Below, piece after piece: positions 17,581 to 26,439 of a stretch of DNA of 64,000 nt; positions within the stretch are counted from its first letter, which is position 1, and each line of letters opens with the position of its first letter. Made by a program: the position numbers and the translations under genes. Origin of the DNA: Aliivibrio sp. S3MY1 (GTDB taxonomy: Bacteria > Pseudomonadota > Gammaproteobacteria > Enterobacterales > Vibrionaceae); the NCBI RefSeq assembly GCF_028765575.1, contig NZ_JARACO010000011.1, forward strand, positions 1-64,000, read 5' to 3'. The notes beneath the pieces are model-generated. The model made no database searches. It was not told where the DNA came from and worked only from the letters and a program-made list of their open reading frames with translations.

Positions 17581-19591
17581 GCAATTACAACACTTAATGG
17601 CTCATGGTGTACTTCGCCCATTGGATCTTCAATTTGCCAAATTTATTTCTCAACAAGAAAAAAACAGTAATCAAAATCTAATTATGTTGCTAGCAGCGAT
17701 AGTAAGTCATGAGTTAGGAAAAGGTCACGTCTGTATTGATATTGAGCAGATAGAGCAGGGCGATCTTTTTACTCTACCTGCAAAGTATCGTGATGCGCTA
17801 TTGGAATTAGTTCCAGAAAAAAGTCGCTGGATTTATGAATTAACCAATGCCTCTACAGTATCAAATGGTACAGAAGCAACCCCTTTAGCTTTTGATGGTA
17901 CTCGCTTGTATTTACAACGCTACTGGGCGTTTGAGCAACGTGTCTCTAACCGTATTACTAAAGCGGCGCAAAGTGTGGCGGTAAATCCTCAGTTATCGAA
18001 TACATTGGATAAGTTGTTTGCTCGTCAGTATCATTTTTTATTTTCAGCATTGAAAAAGTTGGAGAATAACAATCAAGTTTCTCGCCAACAATTGGTGTGC
18101 GATATGCTTGATATTGTTCAATCAGATGATCTTAATTGGCAGGCAATTGATGCAGTTCTGTTAGCGGCGACTAAATCCTCTGAACTCGAAACGTTAGATC
18201 AATTAATTCCAAATAACCACTGTGTTAATTGGCAAAAAGTCGCGGCAGCTGTGGCGTTAACTCGTCGATTTTCGGTAATTTCGGGTGGTCCAGGAACGGG
18301 TAAAACAACCACAGTAACCAAGCTTTTGGCCTCCCTAGTGACACAAGCTCAGCAAGACAATAAAAACATAGCAATTAAACTGGTTGCGCCAACCGGTAAA
18401 GCGGCGGCACGTTTGACAGAATCCATTGGTCAGGCGGTGCAATCTATCGGCTTAGCGCCAGAAGTAAAAGAGGCTATCCCAACGGATGCAAGTACCCTGC
18501 ATCGCTTACTTGGCTATATTCCAAACCAAGTGGACTTTCGTCATAACAAATCCAACCCATTACATCTTGATGTATTGGTGGTGGATGAAGCGTCTATGGT
18601 CGATTTGCCTATGATGGCACGACTACTCGATGCGGTACCAGAGCATGCTCGTGTTATTTTATTAGGCGATAAAGATCAGCTTGCTTCGGTTGAAGCGGGG
18701 GCTGTGTTAGGTGATATTTGTCAGTTTACCAAAATGGGTTACAGCCAGAATCAAGCCCAACAATTATCTCAATTAACTGGCTTTAATCTGCCTGCTCAGC
18801 CGCATAATAACGCCGTTGCAGACAGTTTATGCATGCTGCAAAAGAGTTACCGTTTTGATGCGCGTTCAGGTATTGGACAACTTGCCAAAGCGATTAATGA
18901 AGGCAGTAAATTTAAAGTAGAAGCAGTATGGGCTAAAGGGTTCTCAGACATTCGTTTTCATGATTTAAGTAATGACAGCTATAACGCAATGATCACCATG
19001 ATGGTGAATGGTTACCGTAGTTATTTAGGGCATATCCACGCGGGTGACAACCCTGAAACGGTGCTTAAAGCATTTAGTGAAATTCAATTATTATGTGCGA
19101 TGCGAGAAGGGGATTTCGGCGTTGTTGGTTTAAATCAACGTATCGAAAAAGCGCTGAAAAAATCCGATTTAATTCCCCATGGTGACGAGATTTGGTATTC
19201 AGGTCGTCCTGTAATGGTGACACAAAATGATTATGGCGTTGGTTTGTATAACGGTGATATTGGTATTGCGATGCCAGATCCTATTGATCAACGTTTACGA
19301 GTTTATTTTGATATGCCGGATGGTTCGATTCGTGGTGTGTTACCAAGCCAGTTACCTGAGCATGAAACCGTTTATGCTATGACGATCCATAAATCTCAGG
19401 GCTCTGAATTTGAACATACCGTCTTGGCGCTACCCGCAGAGTTTAGTCCAATCTTAACGCGTGAGTTAATTTATACTGGAGTAACTCGTGCGAAGAAAAA
19501 ACTCGATCTGTTCGCAACAGAAAAAGTGGTGGCACGAGGGGTAATGATTAAAACTCAGAGGAATAGTGGCTTAACGTCGTTGATGAGTTAA
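17573..19591 (+). CDS. recD: Exonuclease V alpha subunit RecD
   Basis: A 672-residue RecD (E. coli about 608): the 5'-3' SF1 helicase of RecBCD. Walker A is GGPGTGKTTT near residue 240, Walker B-type VVDEASMVDL near 340, and the C terminus holds MTIHKSQGSEFEHTVL and TGVTRAKKKL. I place the start at 17573 (MLKQLQHLM) because TGGAGA lies about eight bases upstream and the family N terminus aligns there; an ATG at 17558 would add five residues. It overlaps the end of recB by eight bases, indicating coupled translation, and is followed by a terminator. Confidence 0.95.
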   Translation: MLKQLQHLMAHGVLRPLDLQFAKFISQQEKNSNQNLIMLLAAIVSHELGKGHVCIDIEQIEQGDLFTLPAKYRDALLELVPEKSRWIYELTNASTVSNGTEATPLAFDGTRLYLQRYWAFEQRVSNRITKAAQSVAVNPQLSNTLDKLFARQYHFLFSALKKLENNNQVSRQQLVCDMLDIVQSDDLNWQAIDAVLLAATKSSELETLDQLIPNNHCVNWQKVAAAVALTRRFSVISGGPGTGKTTTVTKLLASLVTQAQQDNKNIAIKLVAPTGKAAARLTESIGQAVQSIGLAPEVKEAIPTDASTLHRLLGYIPNQVDFRHNKSNPLHLDVLVVDEASMVDLPMMARLLDAVPEHARVILLGDKDQLASVEAGAVLGDICQFTKMGYSQNQAQQLSQLTGFNLPAQPHNNAVADSLCMLQKSYRFDARSGIGQLAKAINEGSKFKVEAVWAKGFSDIRFHDLSNDSYNAMITMMVNGYRSYLGHIHAGDNPETVLKAFSEIQLLCAMREGDFGVVGLNQRIEKALKKSDLIPHGDEIWYSGRPVMVTQNDYGVGLYNGDIGIAMPDPIDQRLRVYFDMPDGSIRGVLPSQLPEHETVYAMTIHKSQGSEFEHTVLALPAEFSPILTRELIYTGVTRAKKKLDLFATEKVVARGVMIKTQRNSGLTSLMS

Positions 19592-19599
19592 GTGAATGA

Positions 19600-19640
19600 C
19601 AGTGGTTGATAATGTAAATATCAACCACTGTATTATTTCA
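19600..19640 (+). terminator. Terminator after recD
   Basis: A perfect 12-bp stem (19600-19611 with 19619-19630), a 7-base loop, then TATTATTT. It closes the recB-recD transcript. Confidence 0.8.
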
Positions 19641-19816
19641 TATACGTAACAATGATTTTCGTCAGCGCCTCTAGTAAATAGTGACTAAATGCATATAATT
19701 ACACCAATAAAATTCGGAAGGAATCTCGGATATTCTATTTTTACCAGCCATGTTAATTAGATGATTAATGGTTGGATCTAGAGTTTTACTGCTATATGTT
19801 TAAATTACTTGTTTCA

Positions 19817-20149
19817 ATGCCGCCAGCTATGGCGCTTATTATTGCTATTATTTCAGAAGTGATAGCGACCTCTTACATTCCTAAAACAGAACAATTTACC
19901 AAATTAACGCCAAGCTTAATTGTTGGTGTCGGTTATGCTATTGCATTCTTTTTACTTTCAATCACAGTCAAAAGCATGCCTGTTGGAATTGTATATGCCA
20001 TATGGAGTGGGGCTGGAATTGTTTTAGTCGCAGGTATTGGATATTTTGCTTACGGACAGAAATTAGATCTCGCAGGGATCATTGGGATTAGCTTAATTTT
20101 GTCTGGTGTTCTTGTTGTTAATTTATTATCGAAAACGGCGGGTCATTAG
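19817..20149 (+). CDS. SMR-family small multidrug transporter (EmrE-like)
   Basis: A 110-residue four-helix inner-membrane protein of the small multidrug resistance family, which act as dimers exchanging cationic drugs or guanidinium-type compounds for protons. With the start at 19817 (MPPAMALIIAIISEVIAT) the essential membrane Glu falls at residue 14, exactly as in EmrE, and the length equals the family norm. YAIWSGAGIVLV in helix 3 is the SMR signature. Longer in-frame starts exist at 19796 (ATG) and 19772 (TTG); none of the three has a good ribosome site, so the true start is uncertain. The substrate is unknown. Confidence 0.83.
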   Translation: MPPAMALIIAIISEVIATSYIPKTEQFTKLTPSLIVGVGYAIAFFLLSITVKSMPVGIVYAIWSGAGIVLVAGIGYFAYGQKLDLAGIIGISLILSGVLVVNLLSKTAGH

Positions 20150-20202
20150 CCGTTAATCTAAACGTTGGATAGTTTAAGTTATTCCGTAAGAACAAATAAA
20201 TA

Positions 20203-20236
20203 GGCCGCAAAGGGATTTCCTTCTGCGGCCTTTTTT
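20203..20236 (+). terminator. Terminator between SMR gene and argA
   Basis: GGCCGCA (20203-20209) pairs with TGCGGCC (20224-20230), extended by AAGG/CCTT, then TTTTTT. It ends at the argA stop codon and probably serves the SMR gene. Confidence 0.85.
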
Positions 20237-21575
20237 ATAATCCTTTTAAAACAAGAATTTTTGATTTTCTCTGAAAATTGTACAGTTTTTGTTTTTTCAT
20301 TGGTAAGTGGGAAACCTCTACCTCAATAAAGCCTTGCTCTCTAAACCAGTGCAGGCTACGAGTAGTAAGAACAAAGAGCTGCGACAATTTAAACTGTTTT
20401 GCTTTGGTGCGTAAACGGGTAAGTAAGGTCACACCACGATCACCATCGCGATAATCAGGATGAACAGCAACACAGCCCATTTCTGCCATCCCCTCTTCTG
20501 GGAAAGGATATAAAGCGGCGCACGCTATAACGAGTCCATCTTTTTCAATAATCGTAAATTGTGTAATTTCTTGCTCTAACTGTTCTCGAGAGCGGCGAAC
20601 TAAAATACCGTCTTCTTCTAATGGGCGAATTAAATCTAATATGCCACCAATGTCATCAATTTCTGCATCACGAACTTGCTCAGAGCTCGCCATAACCACT
20701 TGAGTACCAATACCATCAAAAGAAAATAACTCTTGGATTAATGCACCATCTTCTTTGTAGCTAATTAGGTGACTACGAGGAACCCCAGCTTTACATGCAG
20801 ATATCGCTCCTTTTAAAAAGCGCATTGTGCCCGTGAGTTTTCCATTTTCTTGTGTTAATTCTTTTTCAAGACGTTGAAGGATCTCTTCAGCTTCACTTGG
20901 AAATAATTCCGCTAAAATCTGTCCTTCTTCATTAAGGACACCTTGCTCTGAACAGAAACCAATGAGTTTGTCGGCATTTAGGCGGATAGCTAACTGAGTG
21001 GCGACATCTTCTGATAAAAGATTAAAACATTCGCCAGTAACAGAACTCGCAACAGGACCAAGTAGAACAATAGATTGTTGATCTAACATTCGATTGATCC
21101 CTTGGGTATCGATTCGACGAACACGTCCACTGTGGCAATAATCAATACCGTCATCAACACCAAGAGGTTGAGCAATAATAAAGTTACCACTAATGACATT
21201 AATTTGTGCACCAGCCATAGGTGTATTATTTAAACTCATTGAGAGGCGGGCGGTAATGTCGAGTTGAAGCTGACCTGCTATTTGTTTGACTAACTCTAAG
21301 GTTTGTTCATCGGTAATTCTTATTCCTTTGTGGAAAGGCGCATGATGAGCGGTTGATCTAAGTTGTTCACGCATTTGAGGTCGAGTACCGTAAACAATAA
21401 CAATACGTAAACCGAGTGAATTTAAAAGGGCAATATCATTGACGATATTAGCAAAGTTAGGATTAGCAATAGCCTCACCACCAAGCATAATCACAACCGT
21501 TTTATCGCGGTGTGCATTGACATAGGGAGCCGACTGACGAAAACCTTTGACTAAAGCGGTACTACGAAATTTCAC
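20235..21575 (-). CDS. argA: N-acetylglutamate synthase
   Basis: A 446-residue ArgA (E. coli 443), the first enzyme of arginine synthesis: glutamate plus acetyl-CoA to N-acetylglutamate. The N-terminal amino acid kinase-like domain (to about 290; [29 protein letters not shown]) binds arginine in feedback inhibition; the C-terminal GNAT domain (about 300-446; [16 protein letters not shown]) is the acetyltransferase. Downstream lies a shared terminator; upstream a 154-base gap separates it from the divergent gene at 21730. I did not find a convincing ArgR box there. Confidence 0.95.
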   Translation of the reverse strand: MKFRSTALVKGFRQSAPYVNAHRDKTVVIMLGGEAIANPNFANIVNDIALLNSLGLRIVIVYGTRPQMREQLRSTAHHAPFHKGIRITDEQTLELVKQIAGQLQLDITARLSMSLNNTPMAGAQINVISGNFIIAQPLGVDDGIDYCHSGRVRRIDTQGINRMLDQQSIVLLGPVASSVTGECFNLLSEDVATQLAIRLNADKLIGFCSEQGVLNEEGQILAELFPSEAEEILQRLEKELTQENGKLTGTMRFLKGAISACKAGVPRSHLISYKEDGALIQELFSFDGIGTQVVMASSEQVRDAEIDDIGGILDLIRPLEEDGILVRRSREQLEQEITQFTIIEKDGLVIACAALYPFPEEGMAEMGCVAVHPDYRDGDRGVTLLTRLRTKAKQFKLSQLFVLTTRSLHWFREQGFIEVEVSHLPMKKQKLYNFQRKSKILVLKGL

Positions 21576-21729
21576 TATACGCCATCCATGAGTGATTTTT
21601 TATGTGGTTATAATGACTATTTATTTTTATATCTACAAGTGTTTAGTACAAGCTCACACAAGTTTTTCTCAATATTTTTGATATTTGCCGATATGCTTAA
21701 TATATCTGTTGGTTTTATTAGGCATTACA

Positions 21730-22113
21730 ATGAATCAAGCTCAAGAAAAAGAGTTGAGAAAAAGAAAAATCCGATTAATGCTATTAATTGGATTTGTTGC
21801 TATGGGTTTAGTTGCTTCGATACTTGTGGCAATGTTTAGAACCGGTGTTTTTGCACAAATGCCTGCGTCTCAATTGTATGGTCGCTGGGTTGAGCAAGGG
21901 GTTCCTAGCTATGCTAGAGATAGCTTTACTATTAGTGCGGGTGGGATTTATACACATGGCCGTCTAATTAGTACCAAGTTTGATTTTGATGGTAGTCAAT
22001 TAAGCTATAATCATGGTGGAGCGACATATGTCTATATGGTTGAAGATAATGATGGTGCAAAATTGCTTCGAATTCAACCAACACATTATAAATCCAGTTT
22101 TAGTAAACAGTAA
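21730..22113 (+). CDS. Conserved membrane-anchored protein, possibly DUF2850
   Basis: A 127-residue protein with a charged N terminus (KEKELRKRKIR type), one membrane helix (about residues 17-39; LMLLIGFVAMGLVASILVAM) and a soluble domain with ASQLYGRWVEQGVPSYARDSF. I think it is the vibrio DUF2850 family that lies beside argA, but that is recall without a search. The start at 21730 removes 15 residues of a longer frame and gives a normal signal-anchor topology. The function is unknown. A 10-bp hairpin lies just downstream. Confidence 0.65.
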   Translation: MNQAQEKELRKRKIRLMLLIGFVAMGLVASILVAMFRTGVFAQMPASQLYGRWVEQGVPSYARDSFTISAGGIYTHGRLISTKFDFDGSQLSYNHGGATYVYMVEDNDGAKLLRIQPTHYKSSFSKQ

Positions 22114-22124
22114 TCGTTATGCCT

Positions 22125-22157
22125 TCCAAGTAAGTGCTTTGCAGTGGCTTACTTGGA
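22125..22157 (+). terminator. Hairpin after the argA-adjacent gene
   Basis: A perfect 10-bp stem TCCAAGTAAG/CTTACTTGGA (22125-22134 and 22148-22157) with a 13-base loop, followed by GAATTTCTTT. The T tract is weak, so termination efficiency is uncertain. Confidence 0.55.
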
Positions 22158-22287
22158 GAATTTCTTTCTAGTTTGTATCAAGTTTTGTCAAAATTATCCT
22201 TTTCTTACATTTATTGCAGTGTAAGCAATTGCTCTCTTCTTATTTGTTTGTCATTCTTCTCGCATTATTTATCAATAAGGTTTTATT

Positions 22288-23388
22288 GTGTTTCGTAAAT
22301 TTTCTCTTGTGTGTGTTCTTCTGGCTTTAGCGGGTTGTGCTGATCGCCCTACTGAACGTGCTCAGCAATATTTAGATGGTGGGTTCAGTAGTAACTTAAA
22401 TGAAGTAAGTGAAATTCATTCTGATAAGCCTTCTGATTTTAGTGCCTTTAAAAAACAAAGTGCAGAGGTAATTAAGCGCTCAGAGTCAATGTCATTACGT
22501 TATGAAGAGTTGTACGTACAATTGCAAAAGTGGATTGATGAAAGCTCAAATCCTGCTGAACTTTCAGCTTATGGCATTCAATTTGCTCAAATGGGGGGAG
22601 GGGATAAGCAAGGGAATGTGATGTTTACTGGTTATTTTTCACCTGTAATTGAAATGCGCCATACACCAAATGAAACGTTTAAGTACCCTGTATACGATAA
22701 ACCTGATTGTGGTTCTGATTGTCCAACCCGTGCCGAAATTAATGCCGGTGCATTATCTGGTTTAGGTTTAGAGCTTGGTTATTCTGACAATATGATTGAT
22801 CCGTTTATCATGGAAGTTCAAGGCAGTGGCTTTATTCATTTTGGTGATGATGACAAACTAGAGTATTTTGCCTATGGTGGTAAAAATAATCATCCGTACG
22901 TAAGTATTGGTAAAGTATTGATTGAACGCGGCGAAGTTGAACGTAAAGATATGTCGCTAAAAGCAATTAAAGAGTGGGTTGCTAAGAATGATGAAGCGAC
23001 AGTTCGTGAACTGTTAGAAACCAATCCATCTTATGTATTCTTTTCACCACGAGACGCACACCATGTTCTAGGAACTGCAGGTATTCCTTTACTTGCTGGT
23101 GCCGCTGTTGCTGCTGATCGTTCTTTATTGCCGATGGGAACCCCAATACTTGCTGAGGTACCTCAATTAGATAAAGATGGTAAGTGGACGGGTAAACATG
23201 TGCTTAAAGTATTATTGTCGTTAGATACCGGTGGTGCAGTAAAAGAAAATCATTTAGATCAGTATTATGGAATGGGATCTGAGGCCGGTATTGCTGCGGG
23301 TCACTTTAAACATTTTGGCCGTGTTTGGAAGTTGGGTTTAAAAGACTCCGAAACAGAAAATCCATGGGAAATGCCAAAAAAGAATTAG
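22288..23388 (+). CDS. mltA: Membrane-bound lytic murein transglycosylase A
   Basis: A 366-residue lipoprotein that cleaves peptidoglycan glycan strands to 1,6-anhydro ends. The signal peptide ends in the lipobox LAGC (residues 14-17). MltA-domain features include FTGYFSPVIEMR, DPFIMEVQGSGFIHF and the 3D domain SLDTGGAVKENHLDQYYGMG with the catalytic Asp in DTGGA. The start codon is GTG at 22288. It is likely outer-membrane anchored and periplasmic. It precedes tcdA as in E. coli, with a terminator between them. Confidence 0.94.
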   Translation: MFRKFSLVCVLLALAGCADRPTERAQQYLDGGFSSNLNEVSEIHSDKPSDFSAFKKQSAEVIKRSESMSLRYEELYVQLQKWIDESSNPAELSAYGIQFAQMGGGDKQGNVMFTGYFSPVIEMRHTPNETFKYPVYDKPDCGSDCPTRAEINAGALSGLGLELGYSDNMIDPFIMEVQGSGFIHFGDDDKLEYFAYGGKNNHPYVSIGKVLIERGEVERKDMSLKAIKEWVAKNDEATVRELLETNPSYVFFSPRDAHHVLGTAGIPLLAGAAVAADRSLLPMGTPILAEVPQLDKDGKWTGKHVLKVLLSLDTGGAVKENHLDQYYGMGSEAGIAAGHFKHFGRVWKLGLKDSETENPWEMPKKN

Positions 23389-23427
23389 TCTTTAAATAAT
23401 ACTGAGTTTCTTAAAGCTTGATCTTCT

Positions 23428-23460
23428 AAAAAAGAGTGCGTATAAATCGTGCTCTTTTTT
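23428..23460 (+). terminator. Terminator between mltA and tcdA
   Basis: AAAAAAGAGTGCG pairs with CGTGCTCTTTTTT around the loop TATAAAT, followed by GTTTTTG. Some G-U pairs lie in the stem. Confidence 0.75.
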
Positions 23461-23481
23461 GTTTTTGAGTAAGGTAACCCC

Positions 23482-24297
23482 ATGCGCGAATTAACCACTC
23501 CTGCTTCTGAAAGTTATGACCAACGTTTTGGTGGCACTCGCCGTTTGTATGGTAATAGTGAAGTAGAAATTATGCGTGCTGCACATGTATGTGTTGTGGG
23601 TATTGGTGGTGTTGGCTCTTGGGCGGTTGAAGCGTTAGTTCGTACTGGTCTTGGTGAGATCACCTTGATTGATATGGATGATGTATGCGTTACTAATATT
23701 AATCGTCAAATTCATGCAATGACCGGCACAATTGGCCAAAGTAAGATTGAGGTGATGGCTGAGCGCATTAAATTAATTAACCCTGAGTGTAAAGTTAATT
23801 TAATTGATGACTTCATTACGCCTGAAAACCAAGCTGAATACATTTCGAAAGAGTTTGATTACGTGCTTGATGCTATCGACAGCATGAAACCTAAAGCGGC
23901 ATTACTGGCTTATTGTAAGAGCAATAAGATTAAAGTGATCACGACTGGTGGGGCGGGTGGTCAAACTGATCCAACTCAAATTCAAATCACTGATTTAACC
24001 AAAACAATTCAAGATCCATTAGCGAAAAAGTTGCGTGATACCTTGCGTCGTCATCATAACTTTACCAAGAATCCAAAGCGTAAATTTGGCATTGATTGTG
24101 TCTACTCAACAGAGCATTTGAAATACCCACAAGCGGATGGCTCTGTATGTGCGACTAAAGCAACCGCTGACGGTCCAAAACGTATGGATTGTGCGAGTGG
24201 TTTTGGGGCAGCGACGGTGGTAACGGCGACGTTTGGTTTTGTTGCAGTGTCGAGAATTGTAGAGAAGTTGATTGAGAAACACTCGACTAGAGACTAG
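23482..24297 (+). CDS. tcdA: tRNA threonylcarbamoyladenosine dehydratase
   Basis: A 271-residue E1-like (ThiF/MoeB family) enzyme that cyclises t6A37 to ct6A in tRNAs, using ATP. The nucleotide site GIGGVGSWAVEALVRTGLGE lies near residues 40-60, followed by DMDDVCVTNINRQ. In E. coli it works with the CsdA-CsdE sulfur system, and here csdE-csdA sit just downstream, convergent. The last codons (Thr-Arg-Asp-stop) lie inside a heptamer repeat GACTAGA; see the repeat at 24285. Confidence 0.93.
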   Translation: MRELTTPASESYDQRFGGTRRLYGNSEVEIMRAAHVCVVGIGGVGSWAVEALVRTGLGEITLIDMDDVCVTNINRQIHAMTGTIGQSKIEVMAERIKLINPECKVNLIDDFITPENQAEYISKEFDYVLDAIDSMKPKAALLAYCKSNKIKVITTGGAGGQTDPTQIQITDLTKTIQDPLAKKLRDTLRRHHNFTKNPKRKFGIDCVYSTEHLKYPQADGSVCATKATADGPKRMDCASGFGAATVVTATFGFVAVSRIVEKLIEKHSTRD

Positions 24298-24402
24298 AGA
24301 CTATAAGTGCGTGTATGGCTGGTGTGATAAATATTGTTATCAATATCAGCCTTTTCTGCTCTTATAGTCTCTAGTTAGCGAAGCGTATAGTTTCTAGCTA
24401 GC
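24285..24402 (+). repeat. Palindromic element with GACTAGA heptamers between tcdA and csdE
   Basis: Three heptamers (GACTAGA, GACTAGA, GACTATA) at 24285-24305 lead into a 14-bp perfect inverted repeat (24294-24307 with 24361-24374) around a 53-base interior that itself folds through GGCTG/CAGCC. The right flank (about 24357-24396) is closely matched near 51325-51367. The element includes the tcdA stop codon and the last codons of csdE. It may double as a bidirectional terminator. It looks like a REP/MITE-type dispersed repeat. Confidence 0.68.
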
Positions 24403-24828
24403 GCATACTGTTTTATTGATTGTTTCAATGATTGCTTTAAGTCCATTACCACGTGATGGGCTTAAATGTTCAATTAACCCTAATTGAGCAAAATACCCAT
24501 CCATATCAAAAGCCTTAACCTCTTGTGCCGTTTTATTGTTTACCGCCGCCATTACTAACGCGATAAGCCCACGAACAATCCTTGCATCAGAATCAGCACA
24601 GAAAAAATAAACCCCATCAACGACGTCATGTTGTAACCATACTTTGCTTTCACAGCCAGAAATAGTCACGTTCTCTTGTTGCAGTTCTTCAGGCATTTTA
24701 GGCAGTTTTTTACCTAATTGAATCACGTTACGGTAACGATCTTCCCACCCTTTTGCTTCACTCATTAAATCGAGAACCGTGGTGTGAGTAATGTCAAAAC
24801 CAAAAGGTGACGATGGGAATGTAGACAT
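24394..24828 (-). CDS. csdE: Sulfur acceptor protein CsdE (SufE family)
   Basis: A 144-residue SufE-like protein that accepts persulfide sulfur from CsdA. The acceptor cysteine lies in VTISGCESKVWL (about residue 59), followed by the SufE-typical SDARIVRGLIALVMAA. It is the distal gene of the csdA-csdE pair, 24 bases apart. The C-terminal Cys-Ala-Ser-stop is encoded within the edge of the palindromic repeat. In E. coli CsdE passes sulfur on or links CsdA with TcdA. Confidence 0.92.
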   Translation of the reverse strand: MSTFPSSPFGFDITHTTVLDLMSEAKGWEDRYRNVIQLGKKLPKMPEELQQENVTISGCESKVWLQHDVVDGVYFFCADSDARIVRGLIALVMAAVNNKTAQEVKAFDMDGYFAQLGLIEHLSPSRGNGLKAIIETINKTVCAS

Positions 24829-24852
24829 AAATAAAATACCTTAAATTTGAGC

Positions 24853-26070
24853 TTATAGCATATCTGCGGCTTTATTTAGCGCGTCGATAAAACGTTGAAC
24901 ATCTTGTTTTGTATTATACAAGGCAAATGAAACGCGTACAGTCCCCGTTAGCCCTAATGCATCTAACATAGGGTGGGCGCAATGATTACCAGATCGAACG
25001 GCAATGCCTTGTTGATCAAGCAGTGTCGCTATATCTTGGTGGTGGACGCCATCAATAACAAAAGAAAATAGACTCGCATTATCTTGCAAACCGATGAATC
25101 GTAAATCTTCAATATCTTTGATGCCATCAATCGCCATTTGGCGTAATTCGCTAATATGAGTATTTAGATCATCATGGGAGAACTGCTTAATCCAGTTAAT
25201 CGCAGTAGCAAAAGCAATTGCACCAGCAACGTTTGGGGTGCCGGCTTCAAACTTCCCTGGTAGTTCGGCAAAGGTAGTTTGTTCAAATGAGACTTTTTCA
25301 ACCATTTTACCGCCACCATGCCACACAGGCATAGATTCTAATAAATGCTGTTTGCCATAGAGAGCACCAATACCAGCAGGAGCAAATAATTTATGACCAG
25401 AGAAAACATAAAAATCGGCATTCATTGCTTGCACATCAATATCATGATGAACAATCCCTTGAGCGCCATCAACCACCACAATGGCACCTACCTGATGGGC
25501 TAATTTAATGATGTCATCGACGGGGTTTAATGTGCCCGTTACATTAGTTACTTGAGCAACGGCAACAATCTTGGTGCGTTTGGTTACCAATGACTCAAAT
25601 GCATCCATATCTAATGTGCAATCGGTTTTCATTGGAATTTTTATAATGCGAGCACTTGTTTGCTCCGCGACAATTTGCCAAGGCACAATATTCGCGTGAT
25701 GCTCTAATTCACTGATTAGGATTTCGTCACCCGCTTTTAATGTACTACGAGCGTAGGTTTGGGCAATTAAATTAATTGCTTCGGTTGCACCGCGAGTCCA
25801 AATAATTTCTTTACAGCTTTTAGCATTAATAAAGTCTTGAATGGTCCCACGAGCTTGCTCAAATTGCAGTGTTGCTGAGGCGGTTAAACGATGACTGCCA
25901 CGGTGGACATTAGCATTACTTTTTTGGTAGTAATCTTGAATCGCAGTTAATACCGATAATGGTTTTTGTGTCGTCGCTGCGCTATCAAAGTAGGCAATAG
26001 GTTGGCCATTAACGTCTTGAGTTAAAGCGGGAAATTGAGAGCGAACAGCGTCAACAGTAAATGCAGTCAT
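24853..26070 (-). CDS. csdA: Cysteine desulfurase CsdA
   Basis: A 405-residue class V, PLP-dependent cysteine desulfurase (SufS/CsdA group). Features: YFDSAATTQKP near residue 30, the PLP lysine in FSGHKLFAPAGIG (about 225), and the active cysteine in RSGNHCAHPML (about 360). I start at 26070 (MTAFTVDAVRSQFP), which fits the family; the longer frame to 26205 would run into the gcvB gene. It forms an operon with csdE and supplies sulfur as an alternative to IscS, present elsewhere in this window. Confidence 0.94.
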   Translation of the reverse strand: MTAFTVDAVRSQFPALTQDVNGQPIAYFDSAATTQKPLSVLTAIQDYYQKSNANVHRGSHRLTASATLQFEQARGTIQDFINAKSCKEIIWTRGATEAINLIAQTYARSTLKAGDEILISELEHHANIVPWQIVAEQTSARIIKIPMKTDCTLDMDAFESLVTKRTKIVAVAQVTNVTGTLNPVDDIIKLAHQVGAIVVVDGAQGIVHHDIDVQAMNADFYVFSGHKLFAPAGIGALYGKQHLLESMPVWHGGGKMVEKVSFEQTTFAELPGKFEAGTPNVAGAIAFATAINWIKQFSHDDLNTHISELRQMAIDGIKDIEDLRFIGLQDNASLFSFVIDGVHHQDIATLLDQQGIAVRSGNHCAHPMLDALGLTGTVRVSFALYNTKQDVQRFIDALNKAADML

Positions 26071-26145
26071 AGTGATTTCTTTAATAAGGGTAAGCAAACA
26101 GAGGGAATGATGCGGATTTCTGTCTCGTAAGTCAAAATTACAGAC

Positions 26146-26382
26146 AAAAAAAAGCACCGTATTAAACGATGCTAATAATTTTTCTAACCAAAAGGTCAAA
26201 AACAAAGGAAATAATTGGGTACTGTTTACAAATAGTTGTAATCAATACTCGGGCTCTAACAGTCGAGCCAATATGCAAACACAACATTGCAGTTTAGAGG
26301 GATAAAAAATACTCAGGGAGGAATATATGTCTTTCCTCTAAACTACGGGAGCAATATTAGGTTTTATCTGGTAGTTCGGCAA
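26146..26382 (-). ncRNA. gcvB: GcvB small regulatory RNA
   Basis: On the minus strand, divergent from gcvA as in E. coli. The conserved G/T-rich R1 seed region reads TGCAATGTTGTGTTTGCA (about 26274-26291), followed by hairpin GGCTC/GAGCC (26252-26269) and a final terminator AGCATCGT/ACGGTGCT (26153-26173) with eight T residues. A 10-bp 5' stem (26291-26300 with 26335-26344) lies upstream of R1. A TATAAA-type -10 (about 26390-26395) suggests a start near 26382. GcvB represses many amino acid and peptide transporter mRNAs through R1 with Hfq and is activated by GcvA. The 5' end is estimated. Confidence 0.85.
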
Positions 26383-26391
26383 TGGACAATT

Positions 26392-26397
26392 TATAAT
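26392..26397 (+). promoter_or_regulatory. -10 element for gcvA, overlapping gcvB promoter
   Basis: A perfect TATAAT on the plus strand, 43 bases before the gcvA ATG, overlaps the minus-strand -10 region proposed for gcvB. Overlapping divergent promoters fit GcvA autoregulation. The matching -35 is weak. Confidence 0.5.
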
Positions 26398-26439
26398 ACT
26401 AGGTATTAAAAAAACTAATGGTTCAGAATGTGAGTTCTT

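Noticed and set aside
21576..21730. ArgR (ARG box) site upstream of argA
   Set aside because: Only a weak match (ATGACTATTTATTTTTA) without the paired boxes normally needed.
21588..21839. An 83-codon plus-strand frame upstream of the argA-adjacent gene
   Set aside because: It overlaps the better supported gene at 21730-22113 in another frame and shows no conserved features.
24294..24374. Attachment site or IS terminal inverted repeats around the tcdA-csdE gap
   Set aside because: No transposase or integrase gene is nearby and the interior is only 53 bases, so a small dispersed repeat is a better description.
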